A stretch of 10,386 nt of DNA from Patescibacteria group bacterium (GTDB taxonomy: Bacteria > Patescibacteriota > Microgenomatia > UBA8517): assembly GCA_018826545.1 (NCBI GenBank), contig JAHKAL010000064.1, positions 1-10,386 of the forward strand, in the 5' to 3' direction. Of this stretch, positions 1-6,860 are shown piece after piece (position 1 is the first letter of the stretch; every line of letters begins with the position of its first letter). Both the position numbers and the translations under genes were made by a program. Under the pieces are notes generated by a model. That model was not told the DNA's origin. It ran no database searches and worked only from the letters and a program-made list of their open reading frames with translations.

Positions 1-123
1 AATTGTCTCTTCTAAGTCTTTTAATCTAAAAATTTCTCTAAAAAATCCTCTTTCATCTGTAAATATCGGTCTTTCTATTACAAAAAGACCTTTTATATTA
101 GTTTCTTTGATGTAATTATCCAT
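1..123 (-). CDS. rmlC: dTDP-4-dehydrorhamnose 3,5-epimerase, N-terminal part (cut by window edge)
   Basis: Only the first 41 codons are in the window; the frame runs open off the left edge. The peptide begins MDNYIKETNIKGLFVIERP and continues into FTDERGFFREIFR. The pattern 'I-G-(L/V)-x-V-I-E-x-P-x-x-x-D-x-R-G-F-F-x-E' is the signature start of RmlC-type cupin epimerases, which convert dTDP-4-keto-6-deoxyglucose to the L-lyxo isomer in rhamnose synthesis. The ATG lies three bases after the rmlB stop, so the two are almost certainly co-transcribed and probably translationally coupled. Only a weak AGGA is visible about a dozen bases upstream. The active-site His and the rest of the barrel lie outside the window, so a sugar 3-epimerase variant cannot be excluded. 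Confidence 0.85.
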   Translation of the reverse strand, partial: MDNYIKETNIKGLFVIERPIFTDERGFFREIFRLKDLEETI

Positions 124-126
124 TTT

Positions 127-1134
127 TTATACTTGTCCTGTTTTTTTATAAAGCTCTTCAGCCTGATCTTTCAAAGGTTTCCACCACCATTCATTTTCTT
201 TATACCATTCAATAGTTTTGGTAAGCCAACTTTGAAAATCATGTTTAGGTTCCCAACCTAATTCACTTTTAATTTTACTCCAGTCGACAGCATATCTCCT
301 GTCATGACCCAATCTATCTTTTCCATACTTAAGATAAGACTCATCTTTTTTAAAATAAGAAACCATTAATTTTGCAATCTCCTCATTTGAAATATCTTCA
401 GTTAACCCTCCAACCATATATGTTTCACCTATTTTTCCTTTATTTATTATTAAATCAATGGCACTACAATGATCTTCAACATAAAGCCAATCTCGTACAT
501 ATTTCCCATCACCATAAATAAATACTTCTTTTCCTTCAATCAAATTAGTAATTGATCTTGCAAAAAACTTTTCAGGATCTTGATAGGGACCATAATTATT
601 AGCACAGTTACTGATAGTAACTGGCAGTCCATAGGTATGAAAATAAGCCCTTACTATATGATCAGATGCGGCTTTTGATGCTGAATAAGGACTTCTGGGA
701 TTATAGACAGTGTTTTCGTTAAATTTATCTTTTGACTCCAGATTTAAGGCACCAAAAACTTCATCGGTTGAAATGTGATGGAATCTTTTTATATTATGTT
801 TTAGAGAAGCATCTAAAAGAACTTGTGTACCTATTACATTTGTATTTAAAAAATCTTTAGGACCTACGATTGATCTATCTACATGACTTTCAGCCGCAAA
901 ATTAACAACAATGTCTGTATCTTTGATTAGCGAGTTAACAACTTCTGAATCACAAATATCTCCCTGTACAAATTTGTAGTTTATATTTTTTTCAAAATCC
1001 TTAGTTGAAGAAAGATGACCAGCATAAGTAAGTTTATCTAAATTGGTAATCTGATCGTTAGGATATCTTTCTAACCAATATCTAATGAAGTTGGAGCCAA
1101 TGAACCCCGCTCCTCCAGTTACTAATAATTTCAT
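127..1134 (-). CDS. rmlB: dTDP-glucose 4,6-dehydratase
   Basis: This 335-residue protein has the usual RmlB length. It is an extended short-chain dehydrogenase that oxidises dTDP-glucose at C4 and eliminates water across C5-C6 using bound NAD+. Visible landmarks are the Rossmann loop GGAGFIG at residues 7-13, the catalytic TDE triad element in HISTDEVFG (T123, D124, E125), and the YxxxK pair in YSASK (Y150, K154). The substrate-side NNYGP (179-183) and RDWLYVEDH (214-222) motifs are also present. The start codon overlaps the rmlA stop in an ATGA arrangement, so translation is coupled to rmlA. The product feeds rmlC immediately downstream; no rmlD is in the window. All diagnostic residues are intact, and nothing suggests decay. 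Confidence 0.96.
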   Translation of the reverse strand: MKLLVTGGAGFIGSNFIRYWLERYPNDQITNLDKLTYAGHLSSTKDFEKNINYKFVQGDICDSEVVNSLIKDTDIVVNFAAESHVDRSIVGPKDFLNTNVIGTQVLLDASLKHNIKRFHHISTDEVFGALNLESKDKFNENTVYNPRSPYSASKAASDHIVRAYFHTYGLPVTISNCANNYGPYQDPEKFFARSITNLIEGKEVFIYGDGKYVRDWLYVEDHCSAIDLIINKGKIGETYMVGGLTEDISNEEIAKLMVSYFKKDESYLKYGKDRLGHDRRYAVDWSKIKSELGWEPKHDFQSWLTKTIEWYKENEWWWKPLKDQAEELYKKTGQV

Positions 1135-2210
1135 AATTTTATTGATGCCTTTTCTCCAATAAAGAATTCATAGCAGTTCTTTTTTTCACCATTACCAGTA
1201 ATCTCTGAACTGGTACCAATTAAACTATTGTCAATTTGTTGCCCTACATGAGAGATGGTCACATCATCCATCAAAACACAATTTTCTACCTTTGCTTCTT
1301 GAATTACACAACCTTTTCCAATTGAAGTATAAGGACCAATATAAGCATCAGTTATTGTAACGTTATCTAAAATTGATACAGGTCCTCTTATCTCAGAATT
1401 ACTGATAGAACAGTTCTTTCCAATGTAAACCCTATTTTTTATTTTAACTGTACTATCAACTTTACTTTCTATTTTAGGAATAATAAATTTATCCAATAAA
1501 TATTCATTAGCATCTATCCAATCATCAAATTTTCCGGGATCAAGCCATTTATCTTTATATTCAAAGACATCAACTCTATATTGATGATCAATCATCCACT
1601 GAAAAGGAGAACTAATTTCATATTCTCCTCTTTTTGAAGGTTGAATTTTGTCCTTTCCTTTAAAGGATTTAAAAATATTAGAATCTGCAAAATAAAGTCC
1701 TGGAATAGCAAAGTCATGAGGTGGATTTTTTGGTTTTTCAACATATTTGACAAGTCTTTTATTTTTATCAAAATAGGGGACCCCTAATCTCCAATTTTCG
1801 GGATGCTTTACCATCAAAACCATGCCATTTGGTTTTTCTTTCTTAAAATGCTCAACCGCCTCTTTAATTCCTTCAGTAAAAATATTATCTCCCAGATGAA
1901 AAACAAAACTATCTCCATTAACAAAATCTTCGCAGACCTTAATAATGTCAGCTACTCCTTTTGGCTCTTTTTGTTCTATATAGGTAAATTTAACTCCCCA
2001 CTTACTACCATCCCCCAAATGACTTTTTGCAAGATCTAGTCCACCGGGATTATAAGTAATTGCAATTTCTTTAATTCCAGCACCAGCAAGAGCTTCTACC
2101 GGATAGTAAATAAGAGGTTTATTCCCAATAGGAATAAAGTGTTTATTGGTATAAAGAGACATGGGCTGCATTCTTGTCCCTCTTCCACCTGTAGGTATTA
2201 TTCCCTTCAT
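1131..2210 (-). CDS. rmlA: Glucose-1-phosphate thymidylyltransferase, long form with beta-helix tail
   Basis: This 359-residue sugar-phosphate nucleotidyltransferase would make dTDP-glucose from dTTP and glucose-1-phosphate, the substrate of the adjacent RmlB. The nucleotide-binding loop is GGRGTR (residues 8-13). A lysine-containing NKHFIPIGNKP follows (22-32), then LGDN with the metal-binding Asp at 108, EKP at 158-160, and KWLDPGKFDDWIDAN near 221-235. Residues from about 250 to the end show the hexapeptide rhythm of a left-handed beta-helix (for example IGPYTSIGKGCVI). That matches the long RmlA/StrD-like class rather than the short, allosteric E. coli RmlA. The first loop reads PTGG where LAGG is commoner, and NKHF replaces the frequent PKQL. 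Substrate choice is inferred from the operon; the fold is certain. Confidence 0.9.
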   Translation of the reverse strand: MKGIIPTGGRGTRMQPMSLYTNKHFIPIGNKPLIYYPVEALAGAGIKEIAITYNPGGLDLAKSHLGDGSKWGVKFTYIEQKEPKGVADIIKVCEDFVNGDSFVFHLGDNIFTEGIKEAVEHFKKEKPNGMVLMVKHPENWRLGVPYFDKNKRLVKYVEKPKNPPHDFAIPGLYFADSNIFKSFKGKDKIQPSKRGEYEISSPFQWMIDHQYRVDVFEYKDKWLDPGKFDDWIDANEYLLDKFIIPKIESKVDSTVKIKNRVYIGKNCSISNSEIRGPVSILDNVTITDAYIGPYTSIGKGCVIQEAKVENCVLMDDVTISHVGQQIDNSLIGTSSEITGNGEKKNCYEFFIGEKASIKL

Positions 2211-2225
2211 ATTAAGATAAATCTA

Positions 2226-2254
2226 ATTATACAAAATCAATTATTAAATACAAA
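2226..2254 (-). promoter_or_regulatory. Putative rmlA promoter
   Basis: Read on the minus strand: TTTGTA (2254-2249), a 17-base spacer, then a perfect TATAAT (2231-2226). Predicted transcription start is about 2219, leaving only about 9 bases before the rmlA ATG and no visible Shine-Dalgarno. The -35 is weak, so the call rests mainly on the -10 and spacing. Confidence 0.5.
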
Positions 2255-2265
2255 CTTAAAAAAAA

Positions 2266-2766
2266 TTAAGTATGCTTATCAGCAACCGACGATGCTCCCC
2301 AACTTTCAGGTTTGGTTTTTGCAGTATATCCATTTCCATTTACCATTCCTACTACCTCTCTAATCATCTCTCTAGTGGGGCCTAAAGAACCCACATCAAT
2401 GTGAATTTCCAAGTCATACCTTGAAGGCTTGACACATTCTCTTATAAGGGGAACTATCTCTTGAGCTAAATCTAGAGACATTTGTGTTTCTGTATAAATT
2501 TTATCTCTTAAAACAGGTATTTTATTAATTATTGTCTTCCTCCAATAATACTTTGCCCCTTTACCTCGCCTGTGAACTACAACCGCAGAGACATAGTCTG
2601 TTTCAGGCTGCCCATTTAATCTTTTTGTTTGAGAGTCGGTCCCGATTACAAGCCTATAAAAGCTTCCGGATTCTTCCTCAACAAAAGCAGAGATAAGCTT
2701 AATCATCTCAGGAATAGTAACCTCCCCCTTACTTGGACTTATAAAGTTTTTATTTTTATTAATCAT
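2266..2766 (-). CDS. YkuK-family RNase H-like protein (DUF458)
   Basis: The 166-residue protein matches the YkuK/DUF458 family, a small group with a predicted ribonuclease H-like fold and no firmly known role. Features I recognise from that family are an N-terminal FISPSKGEVT (8-17) and IGTDSQ (41-46), which holds the first predicted metal-binding Asp. Next come the central VHRRGKGAKYYWRK (64-77), HIDVGSLGPTREMI (122-135) with the second Asp, and the C-terminal KPESWGASSVADKHT (152-166). Length and both ends fit the family, so the gene is complete. It lies 55 bases upstream of rmlA on the same strand and diverges from galU. The linkage to sugar genes may be incidental. The ATG would be at the very 5' end of its transcript. 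Confidence 0.85.
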   Translation of the reverse strand: MINKNKNFISPSKGEVTIPEMIKLISAFVEEESGSFYRLVIGTDSQTKRLNGQPETDYVSAVVVHRRGKGAKYYWRKTIINKIPVLRDKIYTETQMSLDLAQEIVPLIRECVKPSRYDLEIHIDVGSLGPTREMIREVVGMVNGNGYTAKTKPESWGASSVADKHT

Positions 2767-2776
2767 AATAGGCTAT

Positions 2777-2806
2777 ATTATAACCTTTAGGCATAAATTA
2801 CAACAA
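2777..2806 (-). promoter_or_regulatory. Putative ykuK promoter, near-leaderless
   Basis: Minus strand: TTGTTG (2806-2801), an 18-base spacer, TATAAT (2782-2777). The expected transcription start near 2770 leaves about 4 bases before the ATG at 2766, so the mRNA would be effectively leaderless. It shares the 88-base divergent intergenic region with the galU promoter. Confidence 0.55.
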
Positions 2807-2809
2807 TTT

Positions 2810-2838
2810 TTGTGCTAATTAGTACATTCTGATATAAT
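2810..2838 (+). promoter_or_regulatory. galU promoter with extended -10
   Basis: TTGTGC (2810-2815), a 17-base spacer, perfect TATAAT (2833-2838), with TG one base upstream (2830-2831) forming an extended -10. Start predicted near 2845, about 10 bases before the ATG at 2855; no Shine-Dalgarno lies in that short leader. This is one of the two best promoters in the window. Confidence 0.7.
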
Positions 2839-2854
2839 TTCTTCTTATAAGCCT

Positions 2855-3757
2855 ATGAATGGAAATGGCAACGGAAAGATAAGAAAAGTAGTTATTGCTG
2901 CAGCGGGTTTTGGAACCAGATTTCTTCCAGCGACTAAAAACCAACCAAAAGAAATGCTTCCAATTATTGATAAACCAATTATCCAATATTTAGTTGAGGA
3001 AGCTGTTGCAAGTGGAATAGAAGACGTAATTTTAGTCACCAGAATGGGCCAATCTACAATGGAAAACCATTTTGATAGCAATTTCGAACTAGAGCACCTT
3101 CTAGAAAAAAATGGGAAAACTGAAAAACTTGAGGAAATAAAAAAAATCTCAAGAATGGCAAATTTTATATATGTCAGACAACATAAACATCTTCCTTATG
3201 GCAACGGCACTCCTCTTATCTCAGTCAAAGATCTTATAGGTAAAAATGAAAGATTCGTCTATATGTTTGGAGATGATCTTGTTCTTTCCAAAACTCCTTG
3301 TGCAAAACAACTTATTGATTACTCTAATAAAAAGAATAAAGCAGTCACAGTTGCTGTTCAAGAAATTCAAAAAGAGGAAGTAAGCAGGTACGGAATTTAC
3401 AATATTAAAGAAGGAACAGAAGATAGAGTTGAAAGTGCAGTTGAAAAACCTAAGTCCGAAGAAGTAAAACCTCCTTACTTAGCCCAGTTCGGTAGATTTG
3501 TATTAAATAAAGAAATTATAAATATTACAAATGAAAAATATAAAAATAATGAACTAGGAAAAGATAATGAACTTTGGATTATTGATTCCATAATAGAATA
3601 TGCTAAGAAAAACCCTGTATTTGCGGCTAAAATTGAAGGTGAATGGATGACAACAGGGGATCCATTAAGATATATGAAAACCCAAGTAAGGTATGCCCTA
3701 AAAAGAGAAGACATTGGTCCTAATTTTAAAAGCTTTTTAAAGGGTCTTAAGCTCTAA
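2855..3757 (+). CDS. galU: UTP-glucose-1-phosphate uridylyltransferase-like protein (GalU family)
   Basis: The 300-residue protein is a GalU-type nucleotidyltransferase expected to form UDP-glucose from UTP and glucose-1-phosphate. AAAGFGTRFLPATK (15-28) and PKEMLPIIDKPIIQYLVEEA (31-50) are near-canonical GalU motifs. A GDD (139-141) supplies the metal-binding acidic pair, and VEKPK is at 196-200. It departs from typical GalU in two places. The usual 'LGLGHAV'-type substrate loop is replaced by LPYGNGTPL (113-121), and the late 'EIQLTDAI' motif reads ELWIIDSI (239-246). The sugar or nucleotide could therefore differ. A short MNGNGNG extension precedes the usual start at KIRK. The 3' end overlaps the convergent small membrane protein gene by 11 bases. 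Confidence 0.85.
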   Translation: MNGNGNGKIRKVVIAAAGFGTRFLPATKNQPKEMLPIIDKPIIQYLVEEAVASGIEDVILVTRMGQSTMENHFDSNFELEHLLEKNGKTEKLEEIKKISRMANFIYVRQHKHLPYGNGTPLISVKDLIGKNERFVYMFGDDLVLSKTPCAKQLIDYSNKKNKAVTVAVQEIQKEEVSRYGIYNIKEGTEDRVESAVEKPKSEEVKPPYLAQFGRFVLNKEIINITNEKYKNNELGKDNELWIIDSIIEYAKKNPVFAAKIEGEWMTTGDPLRYMKTQVRYALKREDIGPNFKSFLKGLKL

Positions 3758-4007
3758 AAATTAGAGAAAAAAGTATCACTAACCCCAAGGAAGCTACTAC
3801 TAAATATTCAACAACTACTTCCCAATATAAATCTTTTTCCAAACTATGGTGAATTATTCCCCAAATAACATAGGAAAGAGCAACAGCGATAGCTATGGCA
3901 ACTTGAAAAATTCTATCATAGGAAAATAAAGCAAAACCCAAAGCTCCAGCAACAAATATTCCAATTAAAGGAGTGTAGTATGGTATATTTTTAATAAAAC
4001 TTTTCAT
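3747..4007 (-). CDS. Small membrane protein with three predicted helices, coupled to the CAP-domain gene
   Basis: The 86-residue protein is mostly hydrophobic. I see three likely membrane helices at about residues 10-28, 32-52 and 64-84, with a short charged turn (HHSLEKDLYWE) between the second and third. I do not recognise a family. The ATG lies one base after the stop of the upstream CAP-domain gene, so it is probably translated by reinitiation and works in the same membrane context. No independent Shine-Dalgarno is seen. Its last 11 bases are antisense to the end of galU. Hydrophobic regularity and tight coupling support it as a real gene, but a function cannot be given. Confidence 0.7.
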   Translation of the reverse strand: MKSFIKNIPYYTPLIGIFVAGALGFALFSYDRIFQVAIAIAVALSYVIWGIIHHSLEKDLYWEVVVEYLVVASLGLVILFSLIFRA

Positions 4008-4008
4008 A

Positions 4009-4968
4009 TTAGATAATCTGTCCCGCTTTTAAAATCAAGGCAATTGCAAAAATCATTCCGAAAAATGCAACATGACTAAAACTTCTACTACTAACTCTTG
4101 CTAATTGTTTTCTATTTGATTCAACAAAATCTATAACCATTATAAATAGGAGTACCCCAATAATTACTAAAGAAACACTTTTTGTTGTACCAAAAGGAGA
4201 AATCGTAATCTTACTCTTAAGAGCTCTTGGTGGCTCCTCTCCTTCATTCATAGCTACAAACGATGCAGGAGATGAGCTTGGATATCCCAAAGGCGTAGCT
4301 TGAATTGTAGACTTTGGAGCTATAGTTGCAGCAGGTTTAGTTGTTGATATAGATTTTGCTTCAGCTATAGGAACTGCAGGAAGAGAATCTGCATACTTAG
4401 TTCCAAAAAACTGAACAATTATTGTTGTATCAACTCCCGCCAAGTCCCCTTCAATAACAGCAATCCCAATTTCTTTATATTTGGCAGACATAATATTCTC
4501 TTTATGAGAGGCAGATGCCATCCATGCTTCAACTGCAGCGGGAGCGGATGAAAAATCCCTTGCTAAATTTTCCCCAGCGTAGCGATATTTATAACCTGCA
4601 TTTGTGAAAAAAGTCCAAGGTTGTGTCCCATCTGGTGCAATATGACTCCAATAATCCCTATTTAGCATATCAGCAGCTTTTGCTTGAGCAGCTTGGGATA
4701 GTGTTCCATTTTCAATTAAAGTGGAAAGTCCTGCTTGTGCTCTTTTTTCGTTAGTAAGTCTTATTACCTCATTGGGTGGAATATTGGCTGCAAACCCTAA
4801 GATATCAGGTCTAAACTTGGGAAGAAAATTTAAGACAAGTTGATATATAACCAAAAAGAAAATAAAAACAGTCAAAGAAGAAGAATGCAATAGCTTTGCT
4901 TTTTGATTGTTTGATTCTCTAGGAAAAATAAGATGAGCTAATTTGTGGGCAATTTTCATTACAATCAA
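4009..4968 (-). CDS. Membrane-anchored CAP-domain (SCP/PR-1-like) protein
   Basis: In this 319-residue protein a hydrophobic segment at 31-49 places the following domain outside the cell. A bacterial CAP domain (about 67-190) follows. Its signature residues are H109 in YWSHIAPDG, E133 in AGENLA, and E147 and H155 in AVEAWMASASHKENIM; together these form the usual cavity. Residues about 195-262 are a Pro/Ser/Thr-rich linker. Two further helices (about 265-283 and 299-314) end the protein. Bacterial CAP proteins are secreted or surface proteins of mostly unknown activity. The start is a TTG, because GAAAGG (4980-4975) sits 6 bases before it and 15 before the first ATG (4959). Both starts keep the same domains. 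Confidence 0.88.
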   Translation of the reverse strand: MIVMKIAHKLAHLIFPRESNNQKAKLLHSSSLTVFIFFLVIYQLVLNFLPKFRPDILGFAANIPPNEVIRLTNEKRAQAGLSTLIENGTLSQAAQAKAADMLNRDYWSHIAPDGTQPWTFFTNAGYKYRYAGENLARDFSSAPAAVEAWMASASHKENIMSAKYKEIGIAVIEGDLAGVDTTIIVQFFGTKYADSLPAVPIAEAKSISTTKPAATIAPKSTIQATPLGYPSSSPASFVAMNEGEEPPRALKSKITISPFGTTKSVSLVIIGVLLFIMVIDFVESNRKQLARVSSRSFSHVAFFGMIFAIALILKAGQII

Positions 4969-4974
4969 TCTTAA

Positions 4975-4980
4975 CCTTTC
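4975..4980 (-). promoter_or_regulatory. Ribosome binding site deciding a TTG start
   Basis: GAAAGG on the minus strand lies 6 bases before the TTG at 4968 and 15 before the in-frame ATG at 4959, favouring the TTG start of the CAP-domain gene. No convincing promoter is seen between this site and the remnant gene upstream. Confidence 0.5.
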
Positions 4981-5033
4981 ACAAATTAAGAATCAATAAT
5001 TTAATAGAATGAAGTGAACTCTTATTTATCTGA

Positions 5034-5061
5034 GATTTAGGATTTAAGATTTGAGATTTTT
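5034..5061. repeat. Four tandem heptamers GATTTRR
   Basis: GATTT recurs at 5034, 5041, 5048 and 5055 with exact 7-base spacing (GATTTAG, GATTTAA, GATTTGA, GATTTTT). The array covers the last codons and stop of the minus-strand membrane-protein remnant. It may be slippage-generated. Confidence 0.6.
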
Positions 5062-5330
5062 TTCCTGTAGATGATATATCCAACTATAGCAAGAATAAGA
5101 AGTCCGATACCGATGACAACAAAATTTCGATTTTCTTTTTTGGTGGCAGCACCAAGAATGTTGTTGATAACTTCTTTGACTGGTTCTTGAGAGGGAGATG
5201 TTTCACCGACAGTGGTTTCTTCTCCAAGAACTTCCGGTGCAAAACCTTCTGCAGGAGCGCCTGCAGGAACTCCGGGTGCTCCGATAATCGTACCAGTATT
5301 AACTTCATTACTTTCGGTAAGGAGAACAAA
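5037..5330 (-). pseudogene. C-terminal remnant of a secreted or surface membrane-anchored protein
   Basis: A reading frame open from a stop at 5361-5363 down to TAA at 5039-5037 encodes a Pro/Gly/Ala-rich linker (TGTIIGAPGVPAGAPAEGF), then PEVLGEETT, then an anchor NFVVIGIGLLILAIVGYIIY followed by RKK and the stop. That is the usual end of an exported anchored protein; the 799-residue protein in this window also has EEVLG before its anchor. No ATG, GTG or TTG with a ribosome binding site exists in frame, and no globular domain precedes the linker, so the 5' part is missing. The break with the opposite-strand remnant is near 5320-5330. A longer open frame on this strand (5084-5329) is out of phase with this anchor and is not the real one. 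Confidence 0.6.
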
Positions 5331-5494
5331 CGGTAAACTTAAAAGGAGACGTAAAGGAGTTTAACCTAAATGTAACCGTTCAACAAAAGAAAGTTCTATT
5401 ATCACCTCTGGCCATGGCCATTATCGGGTTGTTGGTATTGGTAGTGATTATCCTGATTGTTAAACTAATCAAAACAAAAAAAGCTTCCCTGTAG
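5321..5494 (+). pseudogene. C-terminal remnant of a second membrane-anchored protein
   Basis: On the plus strand a frame opened by TAA (5318-5320) runs to TAG (5492-5494) and encodes 57 residues. It starts with a beta-strand-like stretch (GEQTVNLKGDVKEFNLNVTV), then has a strong helix within LAMAIIGLLVLVVIILIVKL and ends KTKKASL. This is the end of an extracellular domain plus a C-terminal anchor with a basic tail. It has no start codon or upstream domain, so it is a 3' remnant. It meets the minus-strand remnant head to head and stops 4 bases before the end of the abiEii gene. The parent family is not identifiable from this stretch. Confidence 0.55.
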
Positions 5495-5498
5495 ACGG

Positions 5499-6263
5499 TT
5501 ATTCCAATGCTTGTTTTAAAAAGGAGATAATGTAATCAAAAAGTTCACCCAATTTTTCTCTTTCATTTACAGGTACAAAGGGACGAACGTCTAATATAAA
5601 TTTTTCTTTATTTATTGTACTAATTTTGGTGACCAACTGACCTATATTAAAGTTTTTAAGGTTGTAATACTCAAGCTTTTTTCTTATCAACCCGCTGCGT
5701 ATTGGTATGTTTTGACTTAACAAAAACCACAGATCGTAAATATCTCTGCCTTTATCACGAGTCATTATCGCCCTGATTTTTTCAGCCAGTATTTCTTCTT
5801 TGGACAGACAGTTCACAAAGGACGTAAATATTACGGGATAGCTGGTTTTAATAATTGCCCTGGTGGGCGTGAGGACTTTTTCCCTGAATGAAAAATCCAG
5901 ATTTATAAATATTTTATAATCGCCGGTACTTGAATTTGTTGTCAGCAAATATCTTTCTCCAGTAATAGTTTTTCTCTTTTTAAAACTGAAATCATACAGC
6001 TTTTCCAGTTTCTTAAAAAACTTTACAACAAAGATATTAAAATTTTCGGGTTTACCCTCTACCGTAAAATCCAAATCTTCGGAAAATCTGGAGCCGCGAA
6101 AGATTAACCGTATTGCAGTACCGCCTTTAAAAAATATGTGCTCTGAATATTTCTCCTCATACAATTCTTTCAAAAAAATTAATTGGTAATATTCCCTGAC
6201 AATGACACTGTCATTTATTTTCAACTGTTTTGATAGTTCTTTTACCTGATCTAGACTCAACAT
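5499..6263 (-). CDS. abiEii: AbiEii/AbiGii-family nucleotidyltransferase toxin
   Basis: This 254-residue protein is the toxin half of a type IV toxin-antitoxin (abortive infection) pair. The family transfers nucleotides with a DNA-polymerase-beta-like fold; characterised relatives modify tRNA. Visible motifs are FKGGTAIRL (45-53), the GG/T nucleotide-binding strand, and RFSEDLDF (59-66) with the metal-binding D63 and D65. Further on come a third acidic strand NLDFS (121-125), the basic helix EEILAEKIRAIMTR (156-169), and GRDIYDLWFLL (172-182). All key residues are present, so it is probably active. The start is one base after the antitoxin stop (TAA-C-ATG), so translation is likely coupled. 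The gene ends 4 bases from a truncated remnant, which points to acquisition in a scarred locus. Confidence 0.92.
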   Translation of the reverse strand: MLSLDQVKELSKQLKINDSVIVREYYQLIFLKELYEEKYSEHIFFKGGTAIRLIFRGSRFSEDLDFTVEGKPENFNIFVVKFFKKLEKLYDFSFKKRKTITGERYLLTTNSSTGDYKIFINLDFSFREKVLTPTRAIIKTSYPVIFTSFVNCLSKEEILAEKIRAIMTRDKGRDIYDLWFLLSQNIPIRSGLIRKKLEYYNLKNFNIGQLVTKISTINKEKFILDVRPFVPVNEREKLGELFDYIISFLKQALE

Positions 6264-6264
6264 G

Positions 6265-6858
6265 TTAGATTTTTATTTTTTTCGCCAAAGCAATAATGTT
6301 TTTGTCGGCGTTTAACTGTTTACATATTTCGAAAAACCTTTTTTTATTAATATTTTTTAAATCGTATTCGTCAAAATGCGCCATTCTAATACCTTTTGAT
6401 GTTAGATATATTTGATCGAAAAGTGCTTTTTCCGGTAGGGCGATCAAGACGTTGTTTTTCTTGGTGAACATGCCAAAATATTTATTTGAAATATGACTGT
6501 AACTGTATGTTTTGTCTTCAAAATTTTTAGTAACGCTCTTTTTTGAAGTGATGCTGGTTATTTCAAAAGGAAATTGTGACAATATTCCCCAGTAGTTAAG
6601 CGCTGTTTCCAGTGATATATACGATGGTTGATATAGATAGTTTGCGATTTCAAAAGTGGTAACATCCCTCCCGATTATGCAATATTTGTTTTTTTCGATG
6701 TTTTTTACAATATTATTTTTTTCAAAATCTTTCACAATTCGGTAAAAGGTTCTATCGTTTTTTACCTCAAGTATATCTTTAAGTGTTTGTGAATTTGTCA
6801 ATCCGATTCCGGATTCAAGGAGTTTTTTAGTTAACACCCCCAGATTATACGATTCCAT
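6265..6858 (-). CDS. abiEi: AbiEi-family antitoxin / autoregulator
   Basis: The 197-residue protein is encoded directly before the AbiEii toxin. Residues 1-63 look like a winged helix-turn-helix ending in the wing KNKYCIIG. A linker leads to PSYISLETALNYWGIL (78-93), the hallmark of AbiEi/COG5340-type antitoxins, which continues into FEITSITSKK (98-107). A C-terminal domain follows with the recurring ALPEKALFDQIY (139-150). In known type IV systems the antitoxin does not bind the toxin; it counters it and represses its own operon through inverted repeats. A short inverted repeat overlaps the -10 region here. At 197 residues it is shorter than many AbiEi proteins, consistent with a compact genome. 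The predicted transcript starts about 3-5 bases before the ATG. Confidence 0.88.
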   Translation of the reverse strand: MESYNLGVLTKKLLESGIGLTNSQTLKDILEVKNDRTFYRIVKDFEKNNIVKNIEKNKYCIIGRDVTTFEIANYLYQPSYISLETALNYWGILSQFPFEITSITSKKSVTKNFEDKTYSYSHISNKYFGMFTKKNNVLIALPEKALFDQIYLTSKGIRMAHFDEYDLKNINKKRFFEICKQLNADKNIIALAKKIKI

Positions 6859-6860
6859 AT

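Noticed and set aside
1131..1133. Recoded UGA (as in Gracilibacteria/SR1)
   Set aside because: TGA ends rmlA exactly where rmlB starts and where the protein family ends, and also ends the transposase tail, so the standard bacterial code fits.
2254..2271. Hairpin ACTTAA/TTAAGT after ykuK as a terminator
   Set aside because: Only six A/T-rich pairs with an all-A loop, and it lacks a proper T-run beyond the stem. Too weak to call.
1803..2363. Plus-strand open frames within rmlA and ykuK
   Set aside because: They lie antisense to genes with complete diagnostic motifs, and their products are hydrophobic or low-complexity with no start signals.
3752..3766. CTCTAA-AAA-TTAGAG hairpin at the galU stop as a terminator
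   Set aside because: Three-base loop, weak stem, followed by A rather than T on the galU strand, and it lies inside the convergent coding sequence.
5084..5329. 81-codon minus-strand open frame
   Set aside because: Its product is basic low-complexity without features. Another frame of the same strand gives a proper linker, PEVLGE and membrane anchor, so this one is a shadow.
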